From Streptomyces indicus (lineage in GTDB: Bacteria; Actinomycetota; Actinomycetes; Streptomycetales; Streptomycetaceae): a stretch of DNA of 64,000 nt. Location: positions 292,448 to 356,447 of the forward strand of contig NZ_FNFF01000008.1 in NCBI RefSeq assembly GCF_900100315.1, written 5' to 3'. Each line of letters starts with the position of its first letter. Positions within the stretch are counted from its first letter, which is position 1. This document shows, in pieces, positions 10,451 through 19,568 of this stretch. The position numbers and the translations under genes were made by a program. The notes under the pieces are model-generated. The model made no database searches, was not told where the DNA came from, and saw nothing but the letters and a program-made list of their open reading frames with translations.

Positions 10451-11776
10451 CTACCCCTGCCCCTCCGGTGCCTCCGTGTGCGCGGGGATCCACTCACCGC
10501 CGCCCAGCGGATAGTCGAAACCGGGCCGCCCGGTCCGGGCGCTGGTGCGGAACGGCTTTCCGTTGTCGTCGATCCGCACGGTCCCGTGCTTCCCGCCGCT
10601 GGACCACTCGAGCTCCAGGAACCACTGCACATCGTGGGCCTGCGCCTGCGCGGTGACGTAGAAGACCTCGGGATCGGTCTCGCTGACCTTGTACGGGAAG
10701 TCCCGCTGCCCTGCCGTGGGTGCGGTGTCGGGGCGTCCGGCGTCCAGGTCCACGGCGAAGGACTTGGTGGACACCCCGCCGCCGCAGCCGACACCCATCG
10801 CGTAGTCGGACCAGCGCAGCGGGGCGTTCTTCGTCAGCACCCGTACATGGAGGTCTTCGAGCACCACCGTGTCCTTGCCCCTGCCCTGGACGGTGAGCGC
10901 CACCATCTGCTCCCCGGCCGGCACACCGCCGAGCGCCTCCACCCACCGGCGGGCCTCCTGCTGGTTCGCCGGCGGCGGGGGCATCTGAGCGGGGTCCCGG
11001 TCCACCAAGTAGTGCTGGCTGCAAGGGCTGTCCCACTTGTACGGGTTGACGGCGACGGTCGGCTCCAGGGCACCGCCACCGCCCGTGCCGTCCGCTGCCT
11101 CCTCCCGCGCACCCGACCCGCCCGCCGGCGGCTTCGTGCTCCGCTGGCCGTCGGGCGCGGCCGAGGAGGGCGAACTGCCGCTGCCCCCGGGCTGCTTGGC
11201 ATCCGGCGCGGCGGAGGACTCCTCGACGGCCGCTCCCGCACCCACCGACTGCCGCCTGTCGTCTCCGCCACCGTCCCCGCCCCGCGGTACGAGGCTCACG
11301 ACGAGCGCGACGGACACGGCTGCGGCGGCCACGCCGATCCCCGCGAGCAGTACGGTCCGGCGCCTGCGGCCGGGGGCGGCAGGGGCCGCGGACGCCGTCT
11401 CCGGCTCGGGGATCACCGCTTGTTCAGGCGTCGTCGTCGGCTCAGGCGTCGGCTCAGGCGTCGTCGGCCCGGGCGACGCAGGACCGGCGACAGGAGAGAC
11501 CGCGGCCGAAGCCGCCCCGGATTCCCCGCCCTTGCGTCCCCGCAGGGCATCGGCCCGCACCCACAGCCGGTGCAGCTCGACCAGTTCCTCGGGCGTGGCC
11601 TTGCACTGGCGCGCGAAGCGCTCGACGGGTGCGTAATCCGTCGGGACGGCATCCCCGTTGACGTACCGGTGCAGGGTCGACGCGCTCAGATGCAGCCGCT
11701 TCCCCAGCACGCCGAAACTGAGTCCCGACCGCTCCTTGAGCTCCCGCAGCAGTGCCGCGAACTCGTCCCCCGCCAC
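10451..11776 (-). CDS. HTH-domain membrane protein (XRE-like)
   Basis: 441-residue protein. Residues 4-60 form an XRE-type helix-turn-helix (FAALLRELKERSGLSFGVLGKR, STLHRYVNG). A Pro/Glu/Thr-rich linker, one membrane helix (about 145-165), another disordered linker and an extracytoplasmic domain of about 200 residues follow. The layout suggests a membrane-tethered regulator or a cytoplasmic scaffold with an outside sensor; no ligand can be named. The GTG start at 11776 follows GGGAGG. Its 3' end lies about 65 bp from the parS site. Confidence 0.83.
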   Translation of the reverse strand: MAGDEFAALLRELKERSGLSFGVLGKRLHLSASTLHRYVNGDAVPTDYAPVERFARQCKATPEELVELHRLWVRADALRGRKGGESGAASAAVSPVAGPASPGPTTPEPTPEPTTTPEQAVIPEPETASAAPAAPGRRRRTVLLAGIGVAAAAVSVALVVSLVPRGGDGGGDDRRQSVGAGAAVEESSAAPDAKQPGGSGSSPSSAAPDGQRSTKPPAGGSGAREEAADGTGGGGALEPTVAVNPYKWDSPCSQHYLVDRDPAQMPPPPANQQEARRWVEALGGVPAGEQMVALTVQGRGKDTVVLEDLHVRVLTKNAPLRWSDYAMGVGCGGGVSTKSFAVDLDAGRPDTAPTAGQRDFPYKVSETDPEVFYVTAQAQAHDVQWFLELEWSSGGKHGTVRIDDNGKPFRTSARTGRPGFDYPLGGGEWIPAHTEAPEGQG

Positions 11777-11982
11777 CGTTCCTCCCTCTTCCGCGTCCCG
11801 CGGCACCGTTCCAGGGGAAAGACGTTTCCCCAGGTCAGAGTCCTGCGAACGTTCCAGCATCCCCACCTTCCCGGCAGATCTGGCGGCCGGGACAGAACGC
11901 CGCACAAGCTCTGATCATCCAAGCACGCCGCACCGGCCCGTCCGGCGGCCTGCACCTCCACGCACACTCACGGGGATCCACG

Positions 11983-12750
11983 ATGTCCACTCGCCTCACC
12001 CGCTCCCGCCTCCTCGCCGCCACGACCCTCGCGGTCGCCACCCTCACCCTCACCGCCTGCGGAGGCGGTGACGGCGGCTCCGTACGCGACGAGGGACCGG
12101 GCACCTCCGCCGCCACCTCCGCACAGCCGGATTCGCCGATGAACGACAACAGCTCCGGGCACAAGGACGCGGCGACGGGCAAGCCGGCCACCGACAGCAG
12201 CTCAGGCTCCGACTCCGACTCCGGCCGACGGGACTCGGCAGCGAACGGCAGCCCGTCATCGGGCGGCAGGAACTCCGGAACCTCCGGCCGCTCCGGCACC
12301 TCCGCCGACAACGGCACCGACAGCACCACCGACCGCCCCACCAAGCACCCGGTCTGCGACGGCTCCACCACCAGGACCACCGCCACCGAGGTCAGCCGCC
12401 CGCTGAACCACCTGCTGCTCACGGTCACCAACACCGGCCCCGGCGCCTGCGACCTGATCGGCTACCCGATGGCCCGGTTCGGCGAGGCACAGGCCGTCCC
12501 GCCGGCCCTCGAATCCACCAAGCCGCAGGCCGTGATCACGCTCGCCCCGGGGGAGTCCGGCTACGCGGGCGTCCGCCTCTCGGCGGCCGACGGCAGCGGC
12601 ACGCACGGCTACACGGCCAGGACCCTGACGGTCGCCTTCGAGGGCGGCGGCCCGGTCGGCCGCCCCGCCCTGAGCGGCAAGGGCGTGTACGTGGACAGCT
12701 CCCTGCGGGTCACGTACTGGCAGACCAGCATCGACCACGCCCTCGACTGA
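11983..12750 (+). CDS. DUF4232 domain lipoprotein
   Basis: 255-residue exported protein. It has a lipoprotein signal peptide with the lipobox LTAC (Cys26) and then a Ser/Thr/Gly/Asp-rich linker to about residue 120. A C-terminal DUF4232 domain follows (about 122-252), with the features VTNTGPGACDLIGYP and GYAGVRLS. The family is common on streptomycete cell surfaces; function unknown. It is the last intact core gene before the integrated island. Confidence 0.88.
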   Translation: MSTRLTRSRLLAATTLAVATLTLTACGGGDGGSVRDEGPGTSAATSAQPDSPMNDNSSGHKDAATGKPATDSSSGSDSDSGRRDSAANGSPSSGGRNSGTSGRSGTSADNGTDSTTDRPTKHPVCDGSTTRTTATEVSRPLNHLLLTVTNTGPGACDLIGYPMARFGEAQAVPPALESTKPQAVITLAPGESGYAGVRLSAADGSGTHGYTARTLTVAFEGGGPVGRPALSGKGVYVDSSLRVTYWQTSIDHALD

Positions 12751-12771
12751 GCCGCCGCAGAACCAACAAAA

Positions 12772-12809
12772 ACACCCTCTGACCTGCAGAAATGCAGATC
12801 GGAGGGTGT
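12772..12809. terminator. Hairpin terminator after the DUF4232 gene
   Basis: The arms ACACCCTC (12772-12779) and GAGGGTGT (12802-12809) enclose a second stem around CTGCA/TGCAG. It lies between the lipoprotein gene and the tRNA 3' fragment and could also end the original tRNA transcript. Confidence 0.8.
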
Positions 12810-12818
12810 CATTTCGTG

Positions 12819-12841
12819 TGGAGCCTAGGGGAGTCGAACCC
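12819..12841 (-). other. Displaced tRNA 3' end (tRNA-Ala type): attL site of the island
   Basis: Read on the minus strand, the T-loop GGTTCGACTCCC and acceptor end CTAGGCTCCA of a tRNA are present, and the sequence stops matching a tRNA at the T-stem. No D-arm or anticodon arm follows. The 23-nt fragment matches what I recall of streptomycete tRNA-Ala ends; I cannot prove the isotype. Such fragments are left when a tyrosine-integrase element inserts at a tRNA 3' end. The element then extends to the right and the restored tRNA lies outside the window. Confidence 0.78.
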
Positions 12842-12932
12842 GAAATCGTTACCTTCCTGACCTGCGGCTTTGCCAAAGAACCAGGACAAACAACCCTGTT
12901 TCCATCCACCTGGATCCTGCTTGATCCCCCTC

Positions 12933-12974
12933 GATTCTGCCCCCGTGCTGACATGTCAGCACGGGGGCAGAATC
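12933..12974. repeat. Perfect 42-bp palindrome just inside the island
   Basis: A loop-less inverted repeat centred on GACATGTC: the 21 bases 12933-12953 are exactly complementary to 12954-12974. It lies about 90 bp from the tRNA fragment and has no flanking T-run. Candidate integrase/excisionase arm site, replication end or protein-binding site. Confidence 0.85.
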
Positions 12975-13127
12975 CGTCACGGATGCGAATCGGCCCACGG
13001 TGAGACCCATGGTTCACGGGATCCGAGGATCGCACATCGCTATTTGCGCAAACAGCAGCCCGGACTCCGAGCCTGCTCTCCATCTCCTCCAAGACCGGCC
13101 CCCGAAGCCACCACTCAGCGGTTGAGA

Positions 13128-13560
13128 TCAAGGACGGGCAGTGCGGGCGTAGTCGGCCATGTCGTCGTCGACGACCTTCGGTCGGCCGCCGTGGCGGCCG
13201 CGCGCGGGCGGACGCTTGGCCTTCCAGGGATTTCTCCCGGATGTACTCGCGCTCGGACTCGGCCATGCCGGCGAAAACCGCAAAGCGGGCGGCGCCGTGT
13301 CCGGAGGGGTCGTAGGCCCCTCGGAGGGGGCCGGTGAGGAGTTCGAGCTGGATGTCGGGTGGCGCAGGTCCTCGGCGATGGCCATGAGTTCGGCGGCGCT
13401 GCGGCCCAGACGCTTTTCATCTCGTGCCCGGCGAAGATCACCTGTTGGTGGGGACGGCCTTCTTGATGGTGCGGGCGAAATCGCCTTGACGAACTCGGGC
13501 CGGCCTCGATCCGGGGCCTCTTCCAGGGCGTCGAGCTGGCTCTGGAGCTCTTGCAACGTG
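13128..13560 (-). pseudogene. Serine recombinase (resolvase/invertase) remnant, frameshifted
   Basis: Pieces of a resolvase appear in three minus-strand frames: FARTIKKAVPTNR, then QVIFAGHEMK, then RLGRSAAELMAIAEDLR, then GMAESEREYIREKSLEGQ, then GRHGGRPKVVDDDMADYART. Together they spell the last two thirds of a resolvase catalytic domain and the start of its HTH. At least four frameshifts are needed and the catalytic Ser region at the N-terminus is missing. Confidence 0.75.
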
Positions 13561-13748
13561 CGTACCCCTGTGTCGTGGGCTTCGTGGTGGCCTCGGGTGC
13601 GGCGGCGTCGATGGTCGGGCCCCTTTTCCCACGCGTGGCCGGGGCTGCGGTTGGCAGGGGTGCGTACTTCGAGCTCGGCGCGGCACAGGGAAGAATCGGT
13701 ACCGGTCGGTCCAGGCAAGGCGGCTCATCGGTGCACGGCCGGATCTCG

Positions 13749-13937
13749 CTACTTGGCTGGAGGGTGCTTGCGTCTGGGGTCCAACCGATAGTCGGGGCAG
13801 TCGCGGTTTTGACACGCACCCGGTCCCCACACGGGAACGAACACCCCAAGGGTTTTGCGCCGGTGGACCGCGGCCGGCACGGACCGCTGACAGGCCGGAC
13901 ACACGTACGCGTCAACCTCACGCTTCGCCTTGACCAT
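13749..13937 (-). CDS. Possible small zinc-ribbon protein
   Basis: 62 residues with a Cys pattern like a zinc ribbon: YVCPAC, then GPGACQNRDCPDY. It resembles a short family I have seen in actinobacterial plasmids and islands but cannot name. Given the decayed neighbourhood it may be a fragment. The start ATG is the only one available. Confidence 0.35.
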   Translation of the reverse strand: MVKAKREVDAYVCPACQRSVPAAVHRRKTLGVFVPVWGPGACQNRDCPDYRLDPRRKHPPAK

Positions 13938-14018
13938 TTCTTTACTGTACGCCCGAACTGCGCTGTCGGGAAGCGGTCGGCTTCCTGACAGACCCGAGCA
14001 CGGGAGGGCCTCACCGTC

Positions 14019-15107
14019 CTAATCTGGTGAATCGGTGGGCGACTCAGGGGCATCCACGCTACGCGCCTCGACCTGCTCGGTTGCCGCGGAGGCGTCCCTC
14101 CGCTCGTCAGACTGTTTCGGAACACCCATCGGGGGCGGCCTTGTGAGGCTGAGCAGCACGGAGCCTGTCAGGACGATGACGATGACCGCGAGGCTGATCG
14201 GTGAGGGGATCTCCGGGACGCTGGGGCTGATCATCTTGTGGGACGCCTGGAGGATGAGTTTGACGCCGATGAAGGCGAGGATGACCGCTAGGCCCTTGCT
14301 CAGGTAGTGGAAGCGGTCCAGCAGCCCCGCGAGCATGAAGTACAGCGCCCGCAGGCCGAGAACAGCGAACGCATTGCTGGTGTATACGATGAAGGCGTCG
14401 TCGCTGACAGCGAGGACAGCGGGAACGCTGTCGACGGCGAAGATCAGATCGGCTGCCTCGATCGCGGCCACCACCGCCAAGAGCGGGGTGGCCACGCGTT
14501 TGCCGGCTTCCTTGACGAAGAACTTCATGCCGGCGTACTCGTCGCGGACCGGCATGATCTTGCGGAGCATCCGCACGGCGAAGCTCTTGCCCGGGTCGAA
14601 GCTCTCTGCCTCGTCCTTGAGGAGCTTGTAGGTGCTGTAGAACAGGACCGCTGCGAAGGCGAACAGCACCGCGGTGAAGCGGCTGACCACGGCTACGCCG
14701 AGGGAGAGAAAGATGGCGCGGAAGATCAAGGCGCCCATGACTCCGAAAAACAGCACCCGGTGCTGGTATGCGCGCGGCACCTTGAAGTAAGCGAAGATCA
14801 CGGCGAAGACGAAGAGATTGTCGACTGACAGGCTCTTCTCCAGCAGCCAGGCCGTCGTGTACTCCGTGCCTGCCGTCGCACCAAGGACGAGAAAGACGAC
14901 AGCGCCGAAGATCAAGGCAAGGCCCACCCACAGGCCGCTCCAGGCGGCGGCCTCCTTGAAGCCGATGACATGCGCGGTGCGGTGGGCCAGCAGATCCACC
15001 GCCAGCGACACCACCACTGTCGCGGCGAACGCCACCCACAGCCAGAGCGGGACATCAAGCACGTCGGCACCCCTCACCACGGCCCGCGCAAAGTACGCCG
15101 ACCCCAA
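14019..15107 (-). CDS. TerC/Alx family membrane protein (copy 1)
   Basis: Up to 362 residues, about nine helices, of the TerC/Alx family of metal-ion exporters linked to manganese handling, tellurite resistance and alkaline stress. Family residues are visible in LEKSLSVDNLFVFAVIF and ADLIFAVDSVPAVLAV. The true start may lie inside the given frame, at a GTG near 15077-15080. The Ser/Glu-rich C-terminal tail differs from copy 2 (19569-20678), but the core is highly similar at both protein and DNA level. No yybP-ykoY riboswitch signature was seen upstream. Confidence 0.9.
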   Translation of the reverse strand: MGSAYFARAVVRGADVLDVPLWLWVAFAATVVVSLAVDLLAHRTAHVIGFKEAAAWSGLWVGLALIFGAVVFLVLGATAGTEYTTAWLLEKSLSVDNLFVFAVIFAYFKVPRAYQHRVLFFGVMGALIFRAIFLSLGVAVVSRFTAVLFAFAAVLFYSTYKLLKDEAESFDPGKSFAVRMLRKIMPVRDEYAGMKFFVKEAGKRVATPLLAVVAAIEAADLIFAVDSVPAVLAVSDDAFIVYTSNAFAVLGLRALYFMLAGLLDRFHYLSKGLAVILAFIGVKLILQASHKMISPSVPEIPSPISLAVIVIVLTGSVLLSLTRPPPMGVPKQSDERRDASAATEQVEARSVDAPESPTDSPD

Positions 15108-15893
15108 TACATCGGAGTGTGCGGCATCACGCCTTCAGAAGCACGTAGAGCGGGTCTCGCCGCCACACAAGGTCCCCCTCGCCATGTACGTCGACGCGGG
15201 TCGTGGCCGGACACGGCGGCCCGCAGGGTGTCGCGGACCGACGCCCGGACACTCCGCCGTGCACGCCGCGGAAAGGCCGATCGCCCCCCTCACTGAAGAC
15301 GTTGAAGACACTCAAGACACCAGGGCCCCCGAACAGGCACGGCCTGCCGCCCGGTCCCCCGCCGCGCGAGATTCGGGCCGCAGCACGCCGTCCAGGTGTA
15401 CTGGCCCGCCTGCTGTCACTGTGTCGAGTGCCGGTCAGCATCCGGCGGGCGGCCGCCGCCGCGCCGGCCCCGTCCCGCAAAGGCACCTGACGGTGTACGC
15501 GGCCCGGTCGGCTCACCCGCCGACCGGGTCGTCCTACGAACCTCGATCGTGCCCAGTCGAACAGTTCGGCCGAAGCGGTCATGTGAAGCAGCCGTGACAC
15601 GATCCTGCCGTTCCACTGGCGCCTGACGTCCCAACCCACTGACGTTCCCGTGTCCAACGACACTGGCAACTCTCGGCTCGCGGTGGCATCGAAATCTCAC
15701 GATGCGGACGCCGAATCGGGGTCCGCTACTTTGAACCCCACCGATCCGGGCACTCGATCTCCACTCTCCCGAGTGACGTGCGGAGGACGGGGCTAGCGTC
15801 GGCTGACGGAGGGCAACCGTCACCACGCGCCGTAAGAGCACCATCAACCCACCCGTGAGCGAGCGCAGTTCATCGGCGCCTGCGAGGAGATGC
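15108..15893. other. Gene-free spacer between TerC copy 1 and the PAP2 gene
   Basis: About 785 bp between divergent genes. Open frames here have no recognisable domain or good ribosome site. It should contain promoters for both neighbours; GAGGAG before the PAP2 start is the only clear signal. Confidence 0.5.
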
Positions 15894-16682
15894 ATGAGTG
15901 GCACGAACTACTCCGCCCCCGAGCCCGTACAAGACCAACGGGCCGACCGCGCGGTGAAGGACTGGCTCGCCGCGCCCCTGGCGCGGGCGGCCGTGCTGCA
16001 AGCCCTCGCCGCAGCAGCGGTGATTGCTCTGGTCACCTCCGGCTGGCAGCCGCTCCTCCGGCTCGACCAGGACGTGGCCGCCCGCCTGCACGCCTTGGCG
16101 CTGGAGCATCCCGGCTGGACCCACGCCCATCGCATCCTGACCGACTGGGTCGTCGACCCGTGGACCATGCGCCTGCTGCTGACTGTCACCGTGTTCGGCC
16201 TGTGGTGGCAGCGCCGCCGCCTCCTGGCTCTGTGCCTCGCTCTCACCTCCATCGCCGAGACCGCCTTGCGTGCGCTCCTGCGCTGGGCCATCGGCCGGGA
16301 ACGGCCCCACTGGCAAGACCCAGTCGACACCGCCGACTTCGCCGCCCTGCCCTCCGGCCACGCGATGACCACCGCCGCGACCTGCGTACTGCTGCTCGGC
16401 CTGGCCCGACAGATCCCGCTCCGACCGTGGTTGTGGCACACCGCCCGCGTCGCCGCCATCCTCATCATCGCCGTAGCGTGCTTCACCCGGATCTTCCTCG
16501 GCGTGCACTGGCTCACCGACACCCTCGCCGGAGTTCTGCTCGGCTCCGCACTGGCCACGGCCGCCTTCGCCACCTGGCACAGCCTCACCGGCCCTGACCG
16601 CGCCGCGCGGACGGCAAAACCCGCACTGCCGCGCCAGCACCGGGGCCAGCATCGTGAGGCGACATCGGATACCGATAACTGA
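15894..16682 (+). CDS. PAP2-family membrane phosphatase
   Basis: 262-residue integral membrane phosphatase, probably acting on a lipid phosphate or pyrophosphate at the outer face of the membrane. The three acid-phosphatase motifs are present: GRERPHW, PSGHAM and the RIFLGVHWLTD segment. The ATG at 15894 was chosen for GAGGAG six bases upstream; a GTG at 15855 lacks such a site. It sits alone among minus-strand genes. Confidence 0.88.
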   Translation: MSGTNYSAPEPVQDQRADRAVKDWLAAPLARAAVLQALAAAAVIALVTSGWQPLLRLDQDVAARLHALALEHPGWTHAHRILTDWVVDPWTMRLLLTVTVFGLWWQRRRLLALCLALTSIAETALRALLRWAIGRERPHWQDPVDTADFAALPSGHAMTTAATCVLLLGLARQIPLRPWLWHTARVAAILIIAVACFTRIFLGVHWLTDTLAGVLLGSALATAAFATWHSLTGPDRAARTAKPALPRQHRGQHREATSDTDN

Positions 16683-16754
16683 GAGCGAGGACGGTGCCTG
16701 TCCGAACTCGAAGCCGTCGAGCGGGATCGCACCACAAGCAGCCCGCCGGTCGAC

Positions 16755-17130
16755 TCACACAGCGACGAGCCGGACCTGTTCCCCACAGAGCTTGGTCATG
16801 TCATCGACGTCGGAGGTCAGCATGGCCACCGGGCGCTGCTGACGCAATGCGATCTCGGCCACGGAAGCGTCGATCGCGTACTTGTGACCGTGCAGCCCGG
16901 CCCTCATCAACAGCGCGGAGGCCGCCTTCGCCTCCTCCTCACCCACCACGACCACGCGCAGGCCGGACAGAAGCCAGTCCAACCGGGCCTTGTTCGTGCG
17001 CACGTGTACGGCCTCGATGACGGTGACAGACGATACACGTTCCGAACCCCATCCCTTGCGCCAGCAAAGAGCTGACGATGGCCCGCAAGCGGCCTGGTTG
17101 GCGTCAGCACCGACCCGTGCTCGCCCCTGT
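16755..17130 (-). pseudogene. PIN-domain (VapC-like) toxin remnant, frameshifted
   Basis: The C-terminal two thirds of a PIN domain are readable: SSVTVIEAVHVRTNK, then DASVAEIALRQQRPVAMLTSD with the acidic metal-binding residues. Upstream pieces ADANQAA and AIVSSLLAQG appear in a different frame, so at least one frameshift separates them, and the first catalytic Asp region is absent. No antitoxin gene is adjacent. Confidence 0.65.
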
Positions 17131-17132
17131 GG

Positions 17133-17848
17133 TCAGTGGCCTGGCACCAGTTCCCTCGTCGGACTCGGCACGCCGAGATCCGTCAAGGGCTGCGTGTTGG
17201 TTACCACGTCAACGCGATGCGATCTCGCGTACGAGGCCAAGGCCAAAGAGAACTTCGGCTCGCTGATCGTGGTCTGAGCGACTGCCGCCAGGTAGCGCAG
17301 CAGCCTCGGCGTCACTCTCATCCTTCCTTGAAGAAGCCGCAGATTGGCGATGCCGCACTCCGCCTCCAGTCGGATCGTCTCGTCCCGGTCAGGCTTCTCG
17401 ACCAGTCCCGCCATCCTCTGCACCGGGCCCTCGTCGGTACAGACGATCACTCCGTGGCTGCTTGCCGCGCCAGCGTCGAAGGGTGTGGCCAGCACCGCCG
17501 GGATGGCCGACGGGGTCGCTGCGACGAGCGTTGACAGCGCTGTATGGGTGGGGTCGACGTTGTCAGCAAAGACCACGTAGAACTCCCCTGTGCGCAGGTG
17601 TTCGGAACCGTTCAACACGGAGGTGACATCGGCGTATCGGCCATGCTGGGCGATGAAGTCGACTTGCAGATGGTCGGCGGCTCGGGGCTGCGCCGGAAGC
17701 TGGTTCGTGAGGCTCCGGTAGCGAGCCAAAGCCCCTGGAGCGAGGACCTGGCGGGTCCAGTCGATCAGCGGCGTGTAGTACGTGTCTCCTGCGGGTTGCG
17801 TACGACGGTCTCGATGTCGATGCCCAGGCCCGCTCCATGGGTGCCCTC
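17133..17848 (-). pseudogene. GalU-like nucleotidyltransferase remnant
   Basis: Minus-strand sequence downstream of mgtE encodes the C-terminal part of a UTP-glucose-1-phosphate uridylyltransferase-like protein: VDFIAQHGRYADVTSVLNG, FYVVFADNVDP, MAGLVEKPDRDE. The start of the enzyme with its glycine-rich nucleotide-binding loop is missing. The segment GLGIDIETVVRNPQE is joined to TYYTPLIDWTRQVLAPG only across a frameshift near 17790. Probably inactive. Confidence 0.6.
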
Positions 17849-19216
17849 TCAGACGCCTAGGACGGCTTTCGCCGTCAGGAAATAGATGATCAGGCCGGTC
17901 GCGTCCACGAGGGTGGTGACCATTGGGGCGGAGACGACCGCGGGGTCGATCCGCAGGCGTTTGGCCAGCAGGGGCATGGTGCCGCCGATGGTCGCCGCCC
18001 AGCCGCAGATGAGTATGAGGGTGATGCCGACCACCAGGGCGATTGTTGCGCTGACGAACACTGTGCCGACCACCAGGCCGAGCGCGGCCAGGAGTGAGCC
18101 CAGGACCAGGCCGACCCGGCATTCGCGCCAGATCACTTTCAACAGGTCCGAGCTGCGGACCTCGCCGACTGCTAGGGCGCGCACGCAGGCGGTGGCGGCC
18201 TGGGCGCCCGCGTTGCCGCCCGCGCCGATGAGCATGGGGATGAACAGGGCGAGGGCGGCTACCTGCTCCAAGGTGGCCTCGAACGCCTGGGTCACGCCGA
18301 CGGTGAGGGTCGCCGCGATCAGCAGCAGGCTCAACCACAGCGCCCGGTAGCGGGCCAGCTGCCAGACGGAGGCGGCCATGTAGTGGCCGGCCCAGGGGGC
18401 GGCACCGGCCTGGCGGGCGACGTCCTCGGTGTCGGCGGCCTCGATCACCTCCACGGCGTCGTCGATGGTGAACAGCCCGACGAGGCGGTCCTCGCTGTCG
18501 ACGACGGGCAGGTTCAGGGCGTTGGTCTCGCGCATCAGCCGGGCGGCGCTCTCGGCGGAGTCGGTGGCGTAGGCGGAGGCCGGTTCGGTGACGACCAGCG
18601 TGGAGACCATCGTGGCCGGCGGGTTGAGCACCAGCTCGCGCAGTTCCACGATGCCGGTCAGCCGCTTCCCGGAGTCCACGACGGGCAGTGTGTACACCGT
18701 TTCCGCGTCGGCCCCCTTCGTCCGTACGGTGTGCAGTGCCTGTTCGACGGTCAGGTCCTGCGGCAGCGCCACCACCTCGGGGGTCATGTAGCGGCCGACC
18801 GAGCCTTCCGGGTAGCCGAGCAGCGCGGATGTCATCCGCCGCTCGTGGGAGCTCAGCCCGGCCAGCACTCGCTTGGCGACCTTGGCGGGGGCTTCCCGCA
18901 GCATCCTGGCCCGGTCGTCGGGGTCCATGTCCTCGATGAGGTCCAGGAAGGAGCGGTCCCGCAGCCCCTCCAGGATCTGCTGCTGGTGGACCGGCTCCAG
19001 CTCCTCGAACACCGCCAGCGCCCGGTCCTTGTGCAGCAGCCGGAAGGCCACCCCGGCGTCGACCGCGTCCATGCGTGCCAGTTCGTCGGCTATCACGTGC
19101 GGTGGATGCGCCTCGAGCCACTCCTGGACGGCATCCAGTCGGTGGTCCTTGACAAGATGCTGCGCCGACTCGGCGATCTCCGTGCTGGGCTCGCGGGAAG
19201 GGCGTGACTGCGGCAT
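17849..19216 (-). CDS. mgtE: Magnesium transporter MgtE
   Basis: 455-residue Mg2+ channel/transporter. Domain order is the MgtE N-domain (about 20-125), two CBS domains (about 130-250, with LPVVDSGKRL and LPVVDSEDRL) and five membrane helices (about 285-455) including the conserved GAGGNAGAQ pore segment. The start ATG follows a weak GAGGAT site. No M-box riboswitch was recognised upstream. It lies between the two TerC copies, suggesting a divalent-metal cluster. Confidence 0.94.
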   Translation of the reverse strand: MPQSRPSREPSTEIAESAQHLVKDHRLDAVQEWLEAHPPHVIADELARMDAVDAGVAFRLLHKDRALAVFEELEPVHQQQILEGLRDRSFLDLIEDMDPDDRARMLREAPAKVAKRVLAGLSSHERRMTSALLGYPEGSVGRYMTPEVVALPQDLTVEQALHTVRTKGADAETVYTLPVVDSGKRLTGIVELRELVLNPPATMVSTLVVTEPASAYATDSAESAARLMRETNALNLPVVDSEDRLVGLFTIDDAVEVIEAADTEDVARQAGAAPWAGHYMAASVWQLARYRALWLSLLLIAATLTVGVTQAFEATLEQVAALALFIPMLIGAGGNAGAQAATACVRALAVGEVRSSDLLKVIWRECRVGLVLGSLLAALGLVVGTVFVSATIALVVGITLILICGWAATIGGTMPLLAKRLRIDPAVVSAPMVTTLVDATGLIIYFLTAKAVLGV

Positions 19217-19568
19217 GGCAGATCCTCAGAGGCAGTAGAGATCAGACAACGGGCACAAAGATCACCGCGAGCAGCCCCTCGATGCTCCGCTCCAAACAGC
19301 CGCGGGAAGGGAGGGCGGTCCTACGCGGTAGCGGTGTACGAACTAGGAGGCTCGCAGCGCATCACAGCACCGCCCCCGCTGTCAGATCCGCTGCTGGGAC
19401 ACCGCCGCACCACACGCTGGACGGCGCGATCGCCGGATACGGCGGCCACCGCATCGAGAACAGTGGTGTCCCCTTGGCTGTGCGACCAAAAGCCTCTCCG
19501 ACCGTGGCCGGAACGTGCCCGCCTCTCCTCACTCAACAAGGGCCGGATCCGTTGGAACGCGATGTTTG
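19217..19568. other. Spacer upstream of mgtE
   Basis: About 350 bp between mgtE and the end of TerC copy 2. No domain-bearing frame or strong hairpin was recognised; it presumably holds the mgtE promoter. Confidence 0.5.

Noticed and set aside
12819..12900. Intact tRNA gene at the island edge
   Set aside because: The T-stem mispairs and no anticodon or D arm follows, so only the 3' end is present.
15108..15300. yybP-ykoY manganese riboswitch upstream of TerC copy 1, and an M-box upstream of mgtE
   Set aside because: These riboswitches often precede such genes, but I found no conserved core motifs in either leader.
17849..19121. Second minus-strand frame overlapping mgtE and continuous with the GalU-like remnant
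   Set aside because: Inside mgtE the frame is Arg/Gly-rich and domain-free; only the part below 17848 has nucleotidyltransferase similarity.
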